From NCBI GenBank assembly GCA_012270555.1, contig JAAXIC010000025.1, positions 1-56,902 of the forward strand: DNA of 56,902 bases. The letters are read 5' to 3'. A program made the translations under genes and the position numbers. Shown in pieces: positions 17,929-26,432 of the stretch. The DNA comes from Chloroflexota bacterium. Lineage in GTDB: Bacteria > Chloroflexota > UBA11872 > VXOZ01. Below the pieces are notes generated by a model. The model was not told the DNA's origin and did no database searches. It saw only the letters and a program-made list of their open reading frames with translations. Numbering within the stretch: the stretch's first letter is position 1; every line of letters starts with the position of its first letter.

Positions 17929-18978
17929 ATGAACGTCGAGCATGCTATTCCTAACGGTTCCTCCTTGGCGCTGGAGCCGGAGTATGCCCGCTTGGCGCAG
18001 CGTGCCGTCCGTTTCGTGCGCGCCCGAATTGGCCTCGTCTCCAACAATCAGCATCTCATCAGCAGCCCGGAGTTTTTCGAGAGCCGCGCGGTAATCCAGT
18101 CGCTGGTGACGAACGTACACGCAGTACCTGAGATTCCTTTCGTCGAGCCGCTGGATGCACGCATGTTCATCCTGGACCTGCCAGAGGCGGCACCGTCTGT
18201 GCAGGTTAGTGAAGACGAGGTTCTTGCCGTAGCGGACTTTACCTCTCTAGAAGCGGCCTGCTCGGACCGGCGCTGCTCGCTGTTTGGCAACCTGGGGCTG
18301 TTCTTTCGCTTTGCGCTGGCGGTGCTGGAGCGCCGCCACGGCATTTTCAGCTTCCATGCTTCCGCCATGTATCTGCCGGAGGAGAACGAACTGATGCTGG
18401 TGGTTGGCGGGGCCGGCGCGGGCAAGACGGTGTTCTTGCTGGAAGGATTGCGGCGCGGCTATCAGGTCTTCAGCACGGAAATGACGCACTTGGAGTTTCG
18501 CGGCGGCGACGTGGTCTTTCACAAGGGTTCGCTGGTGGACAACATCCGCCAGGGCAGCTTTGTTTATGACTTCCCCGATGCCGCGGAACGGCTCGGCCTC
18601 GAATTACCCGATATCGAAAACGTGTGGGCGCACAAGCTGGCCGTGGACCTTGCTCAAGTTGCACCGGATGTCGATGAACTGGTCAACCCCAGACTCTCCC
18701 TGCTCTTTCCCAAGATCGAATCGGGCCGCGAGACCGCCGTCGTCTCCGACGTGAAGCCGGGTCCCAAGATGGTGAAACTGCTCTTCGATAACGCTTCCGA
18801 GAAAATCGGCGGCACGGGCTTGCTCTACGATCGCATTCCCCTGCCCGGCACCGATGCGCCGGACATCGCGGCTAAACGCTTGGACGGCATGAACCGCTTG
18901 GTGCACGAGCATACAGACCTCATCGTCCGAGCCAAGGACATATTGGCAGGCACGCACAATTGCATGGAGGGACTTTAG
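17929..18978 (+). CDS. HPr kinase-like P-loop protein
   Basis: This 349-residue protein has an alpha/beta N-terminal half (1-135) without clear homology, then an HPr-kinase/PEPCK-like P-loop domain: FHASA at 142-146 and Walker A GGAGAGKT at 160-167, followed by LLEGLRRGYQVFSTEMTHLEF, where classical HprK proteins have a Ser-Asp-Asp (SDD) segment. This change and the absence of a recognisable HprK C-terminus argue against regulation of sugar phosphotransferase; no ptsH gene is nearby. The ATG at 17929 follows GAGGGAAG. The next two plus-strand genes encode phosphosulfolactate synthase and a LarA-family protein, so a small-molecule or protein kinase role in that cluster is possible but unproven. 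Confidence 0.7.
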   Translation: MNVEHAIPNGSSLALEPEYARLAQRAVRFVRARIGLVSNNQHLISSPEFFESRAVIQSLVTNVHAVPEIPFVEPLDARMFILDLPEAAPSVQVSEDEVLAVADFTSLEAACSDRRCSLFGNLGLFFRFALAVLERRHGIFSFHASAMYLPEENELMLVVGGAGAGKTVFLLEGLRRGYQVFSTEMTHLEFRGGDVVFHKGSLVDNIRQGSFVYDFPDAAERLGLELPDIENVWAHKLAVDLAQVAPDVDELVNPRLSLLFPKIESGRETAVVSDVKPGPKMVKLLFDNASEKIGGTGLLYDRIPLPGTDAPDIAAKRLDGMNRLVHEHTDLIVRAKDILAGTHNCMEGL

Positions 18979-19259
18979 GCAAGTGAGACTGGCCGGTTTC
19001 GCAAGCGGCGCAGGTTGCAAACCTGCGCTACCGGGGACGCGGGGCGCGGTGCTTTTTGTGATGGTGTCCAATGCGACGACATTGGGGTGCCCCTCACCCA
19101 AGCCCTCGCCCTCACCCTAACCCTCTCCCCCAGGAGAGGGAATCACTCGCCTTTGGGGAGGGAGCTGCTCATCTTGGAGAAAGGGAACTGTTCGCCTTGG
19201 GAAAGCGGGCTGTTAAAGCAGATGAATGCCTAGCTTTGAAAACAAGGAGTAAATGAGCT
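18979..19259. other. Spacer with three repeat types
   Basis: It contains the GCAGGTTGCAAACCTGC palindrome (19007-19036), a TGCGACGACATTGGGG motif (19072-19087) and a CCCTCTCCCCCAGGAGAGGG palindrome (19121-19140). I see no gene and no clear promoter. Confidence 0.65.
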
Positions 19260-20063
19260 ATGCCACAGGCCTGGGAAGGAATAGTCGATCCACCGGTGCG
19301 GACCCGTGTCACCGAGAAGCCGCGCGCGACCGGGTATACGATGGTGCTTGATAAGGGGCTTGGCTTGCACGCCACGGCCGATCTAATGCAGATGGCGGCC
19401 CACGTCATCGATTCGCTCAAGCTCACGTTCGGCACCTCGGCGTTCTACGAGGAGAGCGTGCTCCGCGAGAAAATCGCGCTTGTCCAGGAAGCGGGCGTGG
19501 ACATCTATCCCGGCGGCACGTTCTTGGAAGCGGCGGTGGCGCAGGGCAAGGTGGCCGAATACGTGAAGCGTGCGAGGGAGCTCGGCTTCAACACCGTCGA
19601 GGTCTCCGACGGCACCATCGAGATGGACGCCGCCACGCGCAGCGACATCATCAAGCGCGCCAAGGACGCCGGCTTCAAGGTGCTCACCGAGGTGGGCAAG
19701 AAAGACCCCAAGGACGCAATCGCCACGACCACCATGCACGAGCAGATTGCCGCCGACCTCGCCCAGGGCGCCTACAAGGTGATCGTGGAGGCACGGGAAT
19801 CCGGCCACGGCGTCGGCATCTTCGATAGCAGCGGTGACGTGCAGACCGACATGGTGGAGGAGATCCTGGGCGGCATCAACAACGTGGAAGACCTCATTTG
19901 GGAAGCTCCCATCAAGAACCAGCAGCAGTGGCTCATCTTAGAGTTCGGCCCCAACGTCAACCTGGGCAACATACCGCCGGAGGACATTCTAGCGCTGGAG
20001 GCACTGCGCTGCGGCATGCGGGGCGATACGCTGAAGCGCGCCTTGGCCGGCACGTGGCCGTAG
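19260..20063 (+). CDS. comA: Phosphosulfolactate synthase (ComA family)
   Basis: This 267-residue TIM-barrel protein belongs to the ComA family, which adds sulfite to phosphoenolpyruvate to give (R)-phosphosulfolactate, first step of one coenzyme M route and of sulfolactate formation. Almost every family block is visible: RATGYTMVLDKGLG, LKLTFGTSAFY, DIYPGGTFLEAA, GFNTVEVSDGTIEM, FKVLTEVGKKD, VIVEARESG, DLIWEAPIKNQQQWLILEFG, NVNLGNI and LRCGMRGDT. AAGGAG precedes the ATG. ComB (phosphatase) and ComC (dehydrogenase) are not in the window. Homologues such as plant HSA32 show the family is not limited to coenzyme M, so the product's use here is open. It is followed 71 bases later by a LarA-family gene. 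Confidence 0.9.
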   Translation: MPQAWEGIVDPPVRTRVTEKPRATGYTMVLDKGLGLHATADLMQMAAHVIDSLKLTFGTSAFYEESVLREKIALVQEAGVDIYPGGTFLEAAVAQGKVAEYVKRARELGFNTVEVSDGTIEMDAATRSDIIKRAKDAGFKVLTEVGKKDPKDAIATTTMHEQIAADLAQGAYKVIVEARESGHGVGIFDSSGDVQTDMVEEILGGINNVEDLIWEAPIKNQQQWLILEFGPNVNLGNIPPEDILALEALRCGMRGDTLKRALAGTWP

Positions 20064-20134
20064 ACGACAGTGGTTTATAGATAGCGCGGGCTCGCGTGGA
20101 CGGCAAAGCCGACAGACTTGAGGTTCGTTCTCAC

Positions 20135-21412
20135 ATGTCTTTAGCCACCTATGCCGTGAAATTTGGGGCGGGGAGCCTCACGTTTACCCTACCCACTGCG
20201 GCGGACGTGACGGTGATCGAGCCGCGCGCGGTCGCAGGTGTTGCGGACCCAATGGCTGAAGTGGATCAGGCACTCGGCGCGGCCTTAGCGCAGGGACGGC
20301 TGCGGCAGCCGGGCAGGACTGCCATCACCATCAGCGACGCGACCCGTCCGGTGCCGAACCATCTCATTCTGCCGCCGTTGCTGGCTAAGCTTCACGCGAG
20401 CGGTGCCAGCGATGAAGATATATGCATCATCGTCGGCACCGGCAACCACCGCCCGGCGACGCCGGATGAGTTTTCCAATCTCGTTGGCGCTGACATTGCG
20501 CAACGCTACCGGATGCTCTCCCACGTTTACGACGATCCGACGCAGCTTGTGCGGCTCGGTAAGACGAGCCGCGGTACGCCGGTCGTCATCAACCGGACGT
20601 TTGCCGAGGCGGACACGCGCATCGTCGTCGGCATGATCGATCCGCATCAGTTCGTCGGCTACACCGGCGGCTGCAAAGGCGCCTTCATCGGCCTGGCGGG
20701 CAGTGAGACCATTACCGCGAATCATTCCATGCTCAGCGATCCGGCGGCCAAGCTGGGCGTCTGCGCTGGCAATCCGGTGCGCGAGGACATGGATGAACTC
20801 ACCGACTTTCTATCGATAGGACTGGTTATCAACGTCGTTCTCAATACCGCCAACGAGATCGTGCGCGTCTTTGCGGGCGATCCGCACGATGTGCTCGCGC
20901 AGGCGGTGCCGCTGGTACAGGACGTGTGCGAGACGGCAGTGCCCCACCCAATGGACGTTGTTATCGCGTCTCCCGGTGGCTATCCCAAGGACATCAATCT
21001 CTATCAAGCGCAAAAGGCGCTGGCCCATGCCTGCGAATTAGTGCGCCCAGGCGGCAGCGTCATATTGGCGGCAGAGTGTCGCGAAGGGGCGGGAGACGAC
21101 CTCTACGAGGCGTGGATGGCGGCAGCCAAGACCCCACAAGACGTGGTGACGCGGTTCGAGCAAGAGGGCTTTCGCATGGGCGCGCACAAGGCGTTTCTCT
21201 TTGCCCGCAGCATGTTGAAAGCACGCACGTACCTTGTAGCTACCGGCGTCGCGCCCGACCAAGCGCGCAAACTCCACCTTGTGCCTGCGCCGACGGTCGA
21301 AGACGCGCAGGCTGTGGCGCTACAGGATGCGAGTAGCTCTCCGCGCATCGGCATCATGCCGCGGGCGTCATCAACCATTCCGCGCATCGCAGCGCCAACG
21401 CCGGTGGAATAG
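20135..21412 (+). CDS. LarA-family nickel-pincer racemase/epimerase
   Basis: This 425-residue protein belongs to the lactate racemase LarA superfamily, which uses a nickel-pincer nucleotide to racemise alpha-hydroxy acids. Key residues align almost without offset: SDATRPVP (67-74), His105 in GTGNHRPAT, His171 in DPHQFVGYTGG, cofactor-attaching Lys181 in GGCKGAF and His197 in TANHSML. GNPVRED and SPGGYPKDINLYQAQKAL are also typical. Start 20135 has GAGG 11 bases upstream; an upstream GTG at 20096 has none. LarB, LarC and LarE, needed to make the cofactor, are not in this window. Adjacency to ComA suggests 2-hydroxy-3-sulfopropionate or its phosphate as a candidate substrate, but this is inference. 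Confidence 0.9.
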   Translation: MSLATYAVKFGAGSLTFTLPTAADVTVIEPRAVAGVADPMAEVDQALGAALAQGRLRQPGRTAITISDATRPVPNHLILPPLLAKLHASGASDEDICIIVGTGNHRPATPDEFSNLVGADIAQRYRMLSHVYDDPTQLVRLGKTSRGTPVVINRTFAEADTRIVVGMIDPHQFVGYTGGCKGAFIGLAGSETITANHSMLSDPAAKLGVCAGNPVREDMDELTDFLSIGLVINVVLNTANEIVRVFAGDPHDVLAQAVPLVQDVCETAVPHPMDVVIASPGGYPKDINLYQAQKALAHACELVRPGGSVILAAECREGAGDDLYEAWMAAAKTPQDVVTRFEQEGFRMGAHKAFLFARSMLKARTYLVATGVAPDQARKLHLVPAPTVEDAQAVALQDASSSPRIGIMPRASSTIPRIAAPTPVE

Positions 21413-21466
21413 ACATGCTGCGTTCTCAAAGCCCACCGCGCGCTGGCCGCGGGTGATGGAGCGCCG

Positions 21467-21832
21467 TCAGCCAAAGAACAAGCGAATGAGGATACCGGCG
21501 ACGCCGACGCCCACCGTGACCGCTATCCCAAGTGCCCAGTGTATCTTGGTCGATATGCTGCTGAATCTCTCGTCCATGCGTTCGTTGACGCGGTCAATAC
21601 GCTCGTTAACGCGATCATTGACGCGCTCGATCGCAGCGTGAAGCTCCTGAGATTGGGCAGCGTTCTGTTCCGCCATGATGCGTCGCGTTTCCTCTTGGGA
21701 CGCCCGAATGGCTTCCGTCAAGGTTTCCTTTTGCGCGTCCAGTCTTTCCGTCAAGCGCGCCACGTTCAGCGATAAGGCGCTCACGGCCTCGCTGAGCTTC
21801 TCGATTGTGTCCCGTTCTATCTCGGTGGCCAT
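21467..21832 (-). CDS. Small coiled-coil protein with C-terminal membrane anchor
   Basis: This 121-residue protein starts MATEIERDTIEKL, has a long charged heptad-rich helix (about residues 8-95, including ERVNDRVNERIDRVNERMDE), and ends in one hydrophobic segment (about 99-119). The likely topology is a cytosolic or surface coiled coil held by a tail anchor, as in many small phage-holin-like or DUF1640-like proteins. The start at 21832 follows GGGAGAGG. Its 3' end faces the LarA-like gene. No function can be assigned. Confidence 0.7.
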   Translation of the reverse strand: MATEIERDTIEKLSEAVSALSLNVARLTERLDAQKETLTEAIRASQEETRRIMAEQNAAQSQELHAAIERVNDRVNERIDRVNERMDERFSSISTKIHWALGIAVTVGVGVAGILIRLFFG

Positions 21833-22130
21833 GCTGCCTCTCCCGCATCGATACACCCCAATCGTAGCACATTTCCTGAAAAGGGAGCTTACTGCGAGCA
21901 CTCACGCGGCCGGAGCGCCGCCTCGCGCGAAGGTGGTATGGTAGGAGGCGACGGGTGTGTGATCGGGTGTGGTAAGTCTGGCGCACCGCCGGTCAGGGTG
22001 ACGCTCGCGCAAAAACGTTTCCTGCCGAACGAGCGCCGTCGTTTTCTAGGCCGACGGGTGCTGTACGCGGCCTTCCGCCCTCCGCAATTTCCCCGCACGC
22101 GCATAGTTCGACAGTTCAAGGAGGTTCACA

Positions 22131-23483
22131 ATGGCTGCAGCCAACGGCCCATCCCCGGCAAATCTCAAGCAAGCAGTGAGCGAGACGATAGACGCCCAGT
22201 TTGGCGCGATCACCGGCATTGCGGGCCGCATCTTGCGGCACCCGGAAACCGGTTACAAGGAATTCGAGACCGCCGGAGTGGTGGATGAATGGCTGACGAG
22301 GCTTGATATTCCCCATGAAACAGGCATTGCCGTAACGGGCGTGAAGGCTGTCTTGGATACGGGGCGGCCGGGACCGACTGTGGCCATCATGGGCGAGTTG
22401 GACGCGCTGCCGGTGCCCGATCACCCCCATGCGAATCCCGAGACCGGCGCCGCCCACGCCTGCGGTCACAACAACCAGATCGCCTCCATGCTCGGCGCCG
22501 CCATGGGTTTTGCCCAGTCAGGCGTGCTCAACGATCTGTGCGGCAAGCTGGTCTTTATCGCGGTGCCGGCGGAGGAGTATGTGGAGGTCGGCTTTCGACA
22601 GTCGCTGCGCGACCGAGGCACCATTGAGTTCCTGGGCGGCAAGCCGGAGTTCATCCGCCTGGGGGCGTTCGATGACGTGGACTTTGCCATGATGGTGCAC
22701 ACAACCAGCAACGCCGAAGACGGCATCGTCTGCATGACCGGAACGAGCAACGGCACCGTGGCCAAGCACGTCACCTATCACGGCCGCGCCGCCCACGCCG
22801 CTGGCGCGCCGCACAGGGGTATCAATGCGCTGAATGCGGCTACGCTTGCTTTCACGGCAATTCAATTTCAACGCGAGACGTTCAAAGACGAGGACACGGT
22901 GCGCGCGCACTTCATCATCAAGCGCGGCGGCGAGGTGAATAACGTCATTCCGGCGCTCGTGCAGATGGAAGGCAAGGTGCGCGGCAAGACCATGGAGGCC
23001 ATGCTGGAAGCGAACGAGAAAGTGCAACGCGCCCTCAAAGCGGGGGCGCTGGCGACCGGCGCGACCGTGCACATCGAGACGTTTCCCGGCTACTTTCCGA
23101 TGATTCACCACACACCCCTGGCCGACCTCTACCGGGAGAATGCCATGGCGCTCGTGGGCGAAGAGAATATCAAGACACGCGACCACGGCACCGGCTCCAC
23201 CGACATGGGCGACGTGATGCACGTGGTGCGCGGCATCCATCCGGCGGCGGGCGGCGCGACCGGGACCGGCCACGGCAACGACTTCCTGCTCGCCGACGCC
23301 AACCACGCCATTATCAACCCGGCGAAGCTCATGGCCCAGACGGCAATCGACCTGCTGGCCAACGGCGCGGAAACGGCCCGCCGCGTAATGGAAGAGACCA
23401 AACCGCCGCTTTCGAAGGAAGAGTACCTTACCCAACTTCGCAGTCTCGCGCAGATCGAGGAGTACAACGGCGCGGAGAATTAG
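22131..23483 (+). CDS. M20 family amidohydrolase/aminoacylase
   Basis: This 450-residue zinc hydrolase is related to HipO, AbgB and other N-acyl or peptide-bond amidohydrolases. The catalytic domain shows GELDALP, HACGHNNQ (metal His and Cys), VPAEEY (general base Glu and metal ligand) and near the end GHGNDF. The lid domain carries GRAAHAAGAPHRGINALNAA, which supplies a His across the dimer. AAGGAGG lies 7 bases before the ATG, the strongest ribosome binding site in this part of the window. The insertion VGFRQSLRDRGTIEFLGGKPEF resembles that of the p-aminobenzoyl-glutamate-hydrolase-like branch. The substrate is unknown. Confidence 0.9.
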   Translation: MAAANGPSPANLKQAVSETIDAQFGAITGIAGRILRHPETGYKEFETAGVVDEWLTRLDIPHETGIAVTGVKAVLDTGRPGPTVAIMGELDALPVPDHPHANPETGAAHACGHNNQIASMLGAAMGFAQSGVLNDLCGKLVFIAVPAEEYVEVGFRQSLRDRGTIEFLGGKPEFIRLGAFDDVDFAMMVHTTSNAEDGIVCMTGTSNGTVAKHVTYHGRAAHAAGAPHRGINALNAATLAFTAIQFQRETFKDEDTVRAHFIIKRGGEVNNVIPALVQMEGKVRGKTMEAMLEANEKVQRALKAGALATGATVHIETFPGYFPMIHHTPLADLYRENAMALVGEENIKTRDHGTGSTDMGDVMHVVRGIHPAAGGATGTGHGNDFLLADANHAIINPAKLMAQTAIDLLANGAETARRVMEETKPPLSKEEYLTQLRSLAQIEEYNGAEN

Positions 23484-23518
23484 TTAGCATTCGTTTCAAG
23501 TGTGTAACGCGGTTCGGT

Positions 23519-23574
23519 CGTTCACCCTTAGACAGGCTCAGAGCCTGCCCCGTACCCGATACGGGGGCGAACGG
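23519..23574. repeat. Composite dispersed repeat
   Basis: It consists of a GACAGGCTCAGAGCCTG core joined to CCCCGTACCCGATACGGGG and GCGAACGG. The same two-part structure is found at 25482-25568 and 52905-53056. A related CTGAGGGCTGCGCG...TTGTTGAAGCAC stretch follows at 23590-23642. Confidence 0.7.
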
Positions 23575-23731
23575 AAGAAGCAATGAACCGTTCTGCTGAG
23601 GGCTGCGCGAAGCCTGGGCTTCAAAAAGCCCTTGTTGAAGCACAGTGCTCCGCCGGGCTACCGATCCTGATCCGGCTGACTCTGGGGTCTTGCAGCCGCG
23701 CCAGCCACCAAGCGCGCACTAAGGAGACACC

Positions 23732-25360
23732 ATGACCGCTTCCGGCCGCGCATCCCGCGTTCCCGGGTACACCTTCGCTGACACCCTCGACGCGCAGGAA
23801 GCCCAGCTTCGCGACAACCCGCTGGTGCGGCGGATGGCCGCCTCCCGCAAGGCGCTGGCGGGCGACCCCCACCGCCCACTGTACCACTTCGTCAGTCCCG
23901 AGAGCAAACTGAACGATCCCAACGGGCTCTGCTTCTGGCAGGGACGCTGGCATCTCTTCTACCAGGGCTTTCCACCGGAGGCCCCCCGGCCCCACTGGGG
24001 GCATGCCGTCAGCGACGACCTCATCCACTGGCGCGACTTGCCGTATGCCATCAATCCCGACCCGGAGGAGAGTTGCTACTCCGGCAGTACCCTCGTCGAG
24101 GACGACCGGGTCATAGCCATCTACTACGGGACGCAGGTTGGCAACATGGTCGCCGTCTCCAGCGACCCGCTGCTCCTCAACTGGGAGAAGGTCACGGGTC
24201 GGGCGGTCATCCCCATTCCGGATGACGACGGCTCGCCCAGGCAGTACACGGTCTACGACCCCTGTATCTGGCAGCGCGACGGCGTCTACTACTCCCTTTC
24301 CGGCGGCGCGGTGACCGACGGCCCCGGCGGCCGGCGCATTGCCGCCGACTTCCTATTCCGCTCGCGGGACCTGGAGACCTGGGAGTACCTGCACCCCCTC
24401 ACCGAGGATGACCGGTACACGCTGGTGGGCGACGACGGCGCCTGCCCTTACTTCTGGCCCATCGGCGACCGCCATATGCTCCTCTTCTTCAGTCACATGA
24501 GCGGCGGCCAGTATCTGCTCGGCGACTACGACACGGATCGCGACAAGCTGGTTGTCACCTCCCACGGTCTCTTCAACTTCGGTCCAGCAGTCCCGTCAGC
24601 TGTTCACGCTCCATCCGCAATGCCCGACGGCCAGGGCGGTATCATCGTCCTATTCAACATGAACGCTGGGTTCCCGTCCCCGGGCTGGGATCAGATAATG
24701 ACGCTACCCAGGCGTCTTACCCTGGCGGGTGACGACGACGTGCGGGTCGAGCCCGCCGGCGACATCGAGTCCCTCAGGCATAAGCACAGGCACGTCGGGC
24801 CGACGGAACTCCCCGCCAACGAGGAAGTGGTGCTGTCAGGCATCGAGGGCAGCGCGCTGGAATTGGCGCTTGAGCTCGACCCCGGCGCGGCGCCAATGGT
24901 CGAACTGAACGTCCTCCGGTCACCGGGCCGGGAGGAGTACACGCGCATCGCCTTCTACAAGGAACGCGGCTTCAGGGTACAGTACCCATCCGTCCGCCCC
25001 GGCGCGATCCACCACAACGGCCAAGTCGCCATTGGCGGCTACAAGAGCCCGTGGCCCGCGAGCCGCCACGAAAGCCTCCTGACCCTCGACACTTCCTACT
25101 CCTCAACCCTACCGGGCGCACTCTCCCGCGCTCCCGAGACGGCCCCTCTCCGGCTCGACCCGGACGAGCCGCTCAGGCTCCGGGTATTCGTCGACCGCAG
25201 CGTGATAGAGGTCTTCGCGAACGGCAAGCAATGCGTCGCTGTCCGCGTCTACCCCGGACGGGGCGACAGCACCGGCGTCTCCCTGCGCGCCCAAGGCAGC
25301 CCCGCCCAACTCCGCTCCCTCGACGCCTGGCAGATGCGGAGCATTTACCCGCAGCACTAA
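23732..25360 (+). CDS. GH32-like protein with altered catalytic motifs
   Basis: This 542-residue protein has the five-bladed propeller and C-terminal sandwich of glycoside hydrolase family 32 (fructan/sucrose hydrolases). The nucleophile motif is intact (LNDPNG, Asp62) and VFVDRSVIEVFANG near the C-terminus is typical of the sandwich. However, the transition-state-stabilising RDP triad reads Tyr-Asp-Pro (175-177, in TVYDPCIW), and the acid/base EC motif reads Gly-Ala-Cys-Pro (236-239), so the expected catalytic Glu is Ala237. Either another acidic residue (Asp234 or Asp235) substitutes, or the protein is a sugar-binding or differently acting relative. AAGGAG lies 5 bases before the ATG. No signal peptide is visible. 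Confidence 0.85.
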   Translation: MTASGRASRVPGYTFADTLDAQEAQLRDNPLVRRMAASRKALAGDPHRPLYHFVSPESKLNDPNGLCFWQGRWHLFYQGFPPEAPRPHWGHAVSDDLIHWRDLPYAINPDPEESCYSGSTLVEDDRVIAIYYGTQVGNMVAVSSDPLLLNWEKVTGRAVIPIPDDDGSPRQYTVYDPCIWQRDGVYYSLSGGAVTDGPGGRRIAADFLFRSRDLETWEYLHPLTEDDRYTLVGDDGACPYFWPIGDRHMLLFFSHMSGGQYLLGDYDTDRDKLVVTSHGLFNFGPAVPSAVHAPSAMPDGQGGIIVLFNMNAGFPSPGWDQIMTLPRRLTLAGDDDVRVEPAGDIESLRHKHRHVGPTELPANEEVVLSGIEGSALELALELDPGAAPMVELNVLRSPGREEYTRIAFYKERGFRVQYPSVRPGAIHHNGQVAIGGYKSPWPASRHESLLTLDTSYSSTLPGALSRAPETAPLRLDPDEPLRLRVFVDRSVIEVFANGKQCVAVRVYPGRGDSTGVSLRAQGSPAQLRSLDAWQMRSIYPQH

Positions 25361-25682
25361 GGCAGCCCATCTCGGCGCGGTCCTCGCTCGGCGAAGTCGT
25401 CGTTTGCGGCTTGCCAAGTGATGTACCGGCCTTATACGGACTAGAAGCCATCTCATAGATCGGCTCGCCATGCCGATGCGTGCTTCGACAAGCTCAGCAC
25501 GAACGGACTATTGGCGCTTCGGTTCGCCCCGTATCGAGTACGAGGCAGTCTCTGAGCCTGTTGAAGGGTAAGTCTGCGCAGTGCAATGCATTTGTGAGAT
25601 GAGTTCCAGTAACTTAAGTTGGCACTTGAGCCGAATTGTGTGGCGTCGACCGGGCACGGCTGGCTGCTCCGAACACCAAGCC
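25361..25682. other. Intergenic region with composite repeat
   Basis: It holds the composite repeat at 25482-25568 (CTTCGACAAGCTCAGCAC, then CCCCGTATCGAGTACG and CTGAGCCTGTTGAAGGG). I see no gene. Confidence 0.6.
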
Positions 25683-26015
25683 TTAGCCTTTGAGCACGAA
25701 GTAGACCATCACCGTGCAGGATTGGCCCGGCGCGAGTTCGCCCGCGAGCCGGAGCCAGTTGCCAAAGTGCGTTACCCGTGCCATGGTCAGCCCGTCCGGT
25801 TGCTCTGGAAGCCGTATGCGCGTGCCTTCATCGAGCCAACGAATGCCGTCCGGCGAAATCTGCACCGCTGCGCTATGCCCCGGAGCGCCGCCCCTGAGGA
25901 CGCGAATGAAGATCAGCGCCTCATCCGCCCAACCGGCCTCATACGGCTCGGTGGCAAAAGCGCCTTCCCACGCGACATTGCGCTCGACAACGGCGGTGTA
26001 GACCTGTCGCGGCAT
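25683..26015 (-). CDS. Conserved hypothetical protein, 110 residues
   Basis: I do not recognise this family. The protein starts MPRQVYTAVVERNVAWEG and is rich in beta-strand-like segments: EALIFIRVLRGG, SAAVQISPDGIRWLDEG, THFGNWLRLAGEL, and CTVMVYFVLKG. This suggests a small beta-sandwich resembling carbohydrate-binding or structural modules. It has no signal peptide. The next gene on the same strand (26433-27278), upstream in transcription, is also beta-rich, but 417 repeat-laden bases separate the two. Codon use matches the surroundings. Confidence 0.6.
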   Translation of the reverse strand: MPRQVYTAVVERNVAWEGAFATEPYEAGWADEALIFIRVLRGGAPGHSAAVQISPDGIRWLDEGTRIRLPEQPDGLTMARVTHFGNWLRLAGELAPGQSCTVMVYFVLKG

Positions 26016-26049
26016 GTTCTTCTTGCCCCCCTATGTTAGGTCAGCATCG

Positions 26050-26075
26050 TAGGGGCACAACATGTCGTGCCCCTA
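26050..26075. repeat. 26-bp palindromic repeat, copy 3
   Basis: The right arm is identical to the copies at 2555 and 14067, while the left arm carries two changes (TAGGGGCACAAC), so the palindrome is imperfect here. Confidence 0.8.
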
Positions 26076-26234
26076 CCTCCTGCAAACAGCCGGTATCCGC
26101 TTGCGTAATTCCCATGCAAACCGGATTCTAGCTTCGCGACGCGTGCGAATCCGTAAACCATGCCCGTTCCCTTGTGTGCCTTGACGAGTCTAGCGGTGAT
26201 TACCATGAACATAGACGGTTCAGGTGATTTCGCT

Positions 26235-26309
26235 CCGGTAGCGCAGGCCCTTCGGCAGGCTCAGGACAGGTTTGCAACCCCGTATCGAGTACGGGGCAGG
26301 CTCTGCGTC
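26235..26309. repeat. Nested repeat: one element inserted in another
   Basis: CCGGTAGCGCAGG (26235-26247) and AGGTTTGCAACCC (26268-26280) are the two halves of the element seen intact at 9979 and 19007. They are separated by CCCTTCGGCAGGCTCAGGAC, a fragment of a second repeat family, and flanked by AGG on both sides. Confidence 0.7.
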
Positions 26310-26432
26310 GGCGGCCGCCATGCCGACGCAGAGCTTTGCCCGTAAACGACATGCAGGAAAAAATACCGGAGGCGAGAGACAAGCCCCGCGCTACAGAATT
26401 CTTGCGCGTAACGTTGCCGTATGTAGCAACTC

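Larger units (their letters stand above)
26016..26432. other. Repeat-filled intergenic region
   Basis: No gene seen. It holds palindrome copy 3 (26050-26075), an interrupted GCAGGTTTGCAACC element (26235-26280) with a GTATCGAGTACGGGG segment directly after it (to 26309), and a GACAAGCCCCGCGCTAC element (26370-26394). Confidence 0.65.
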
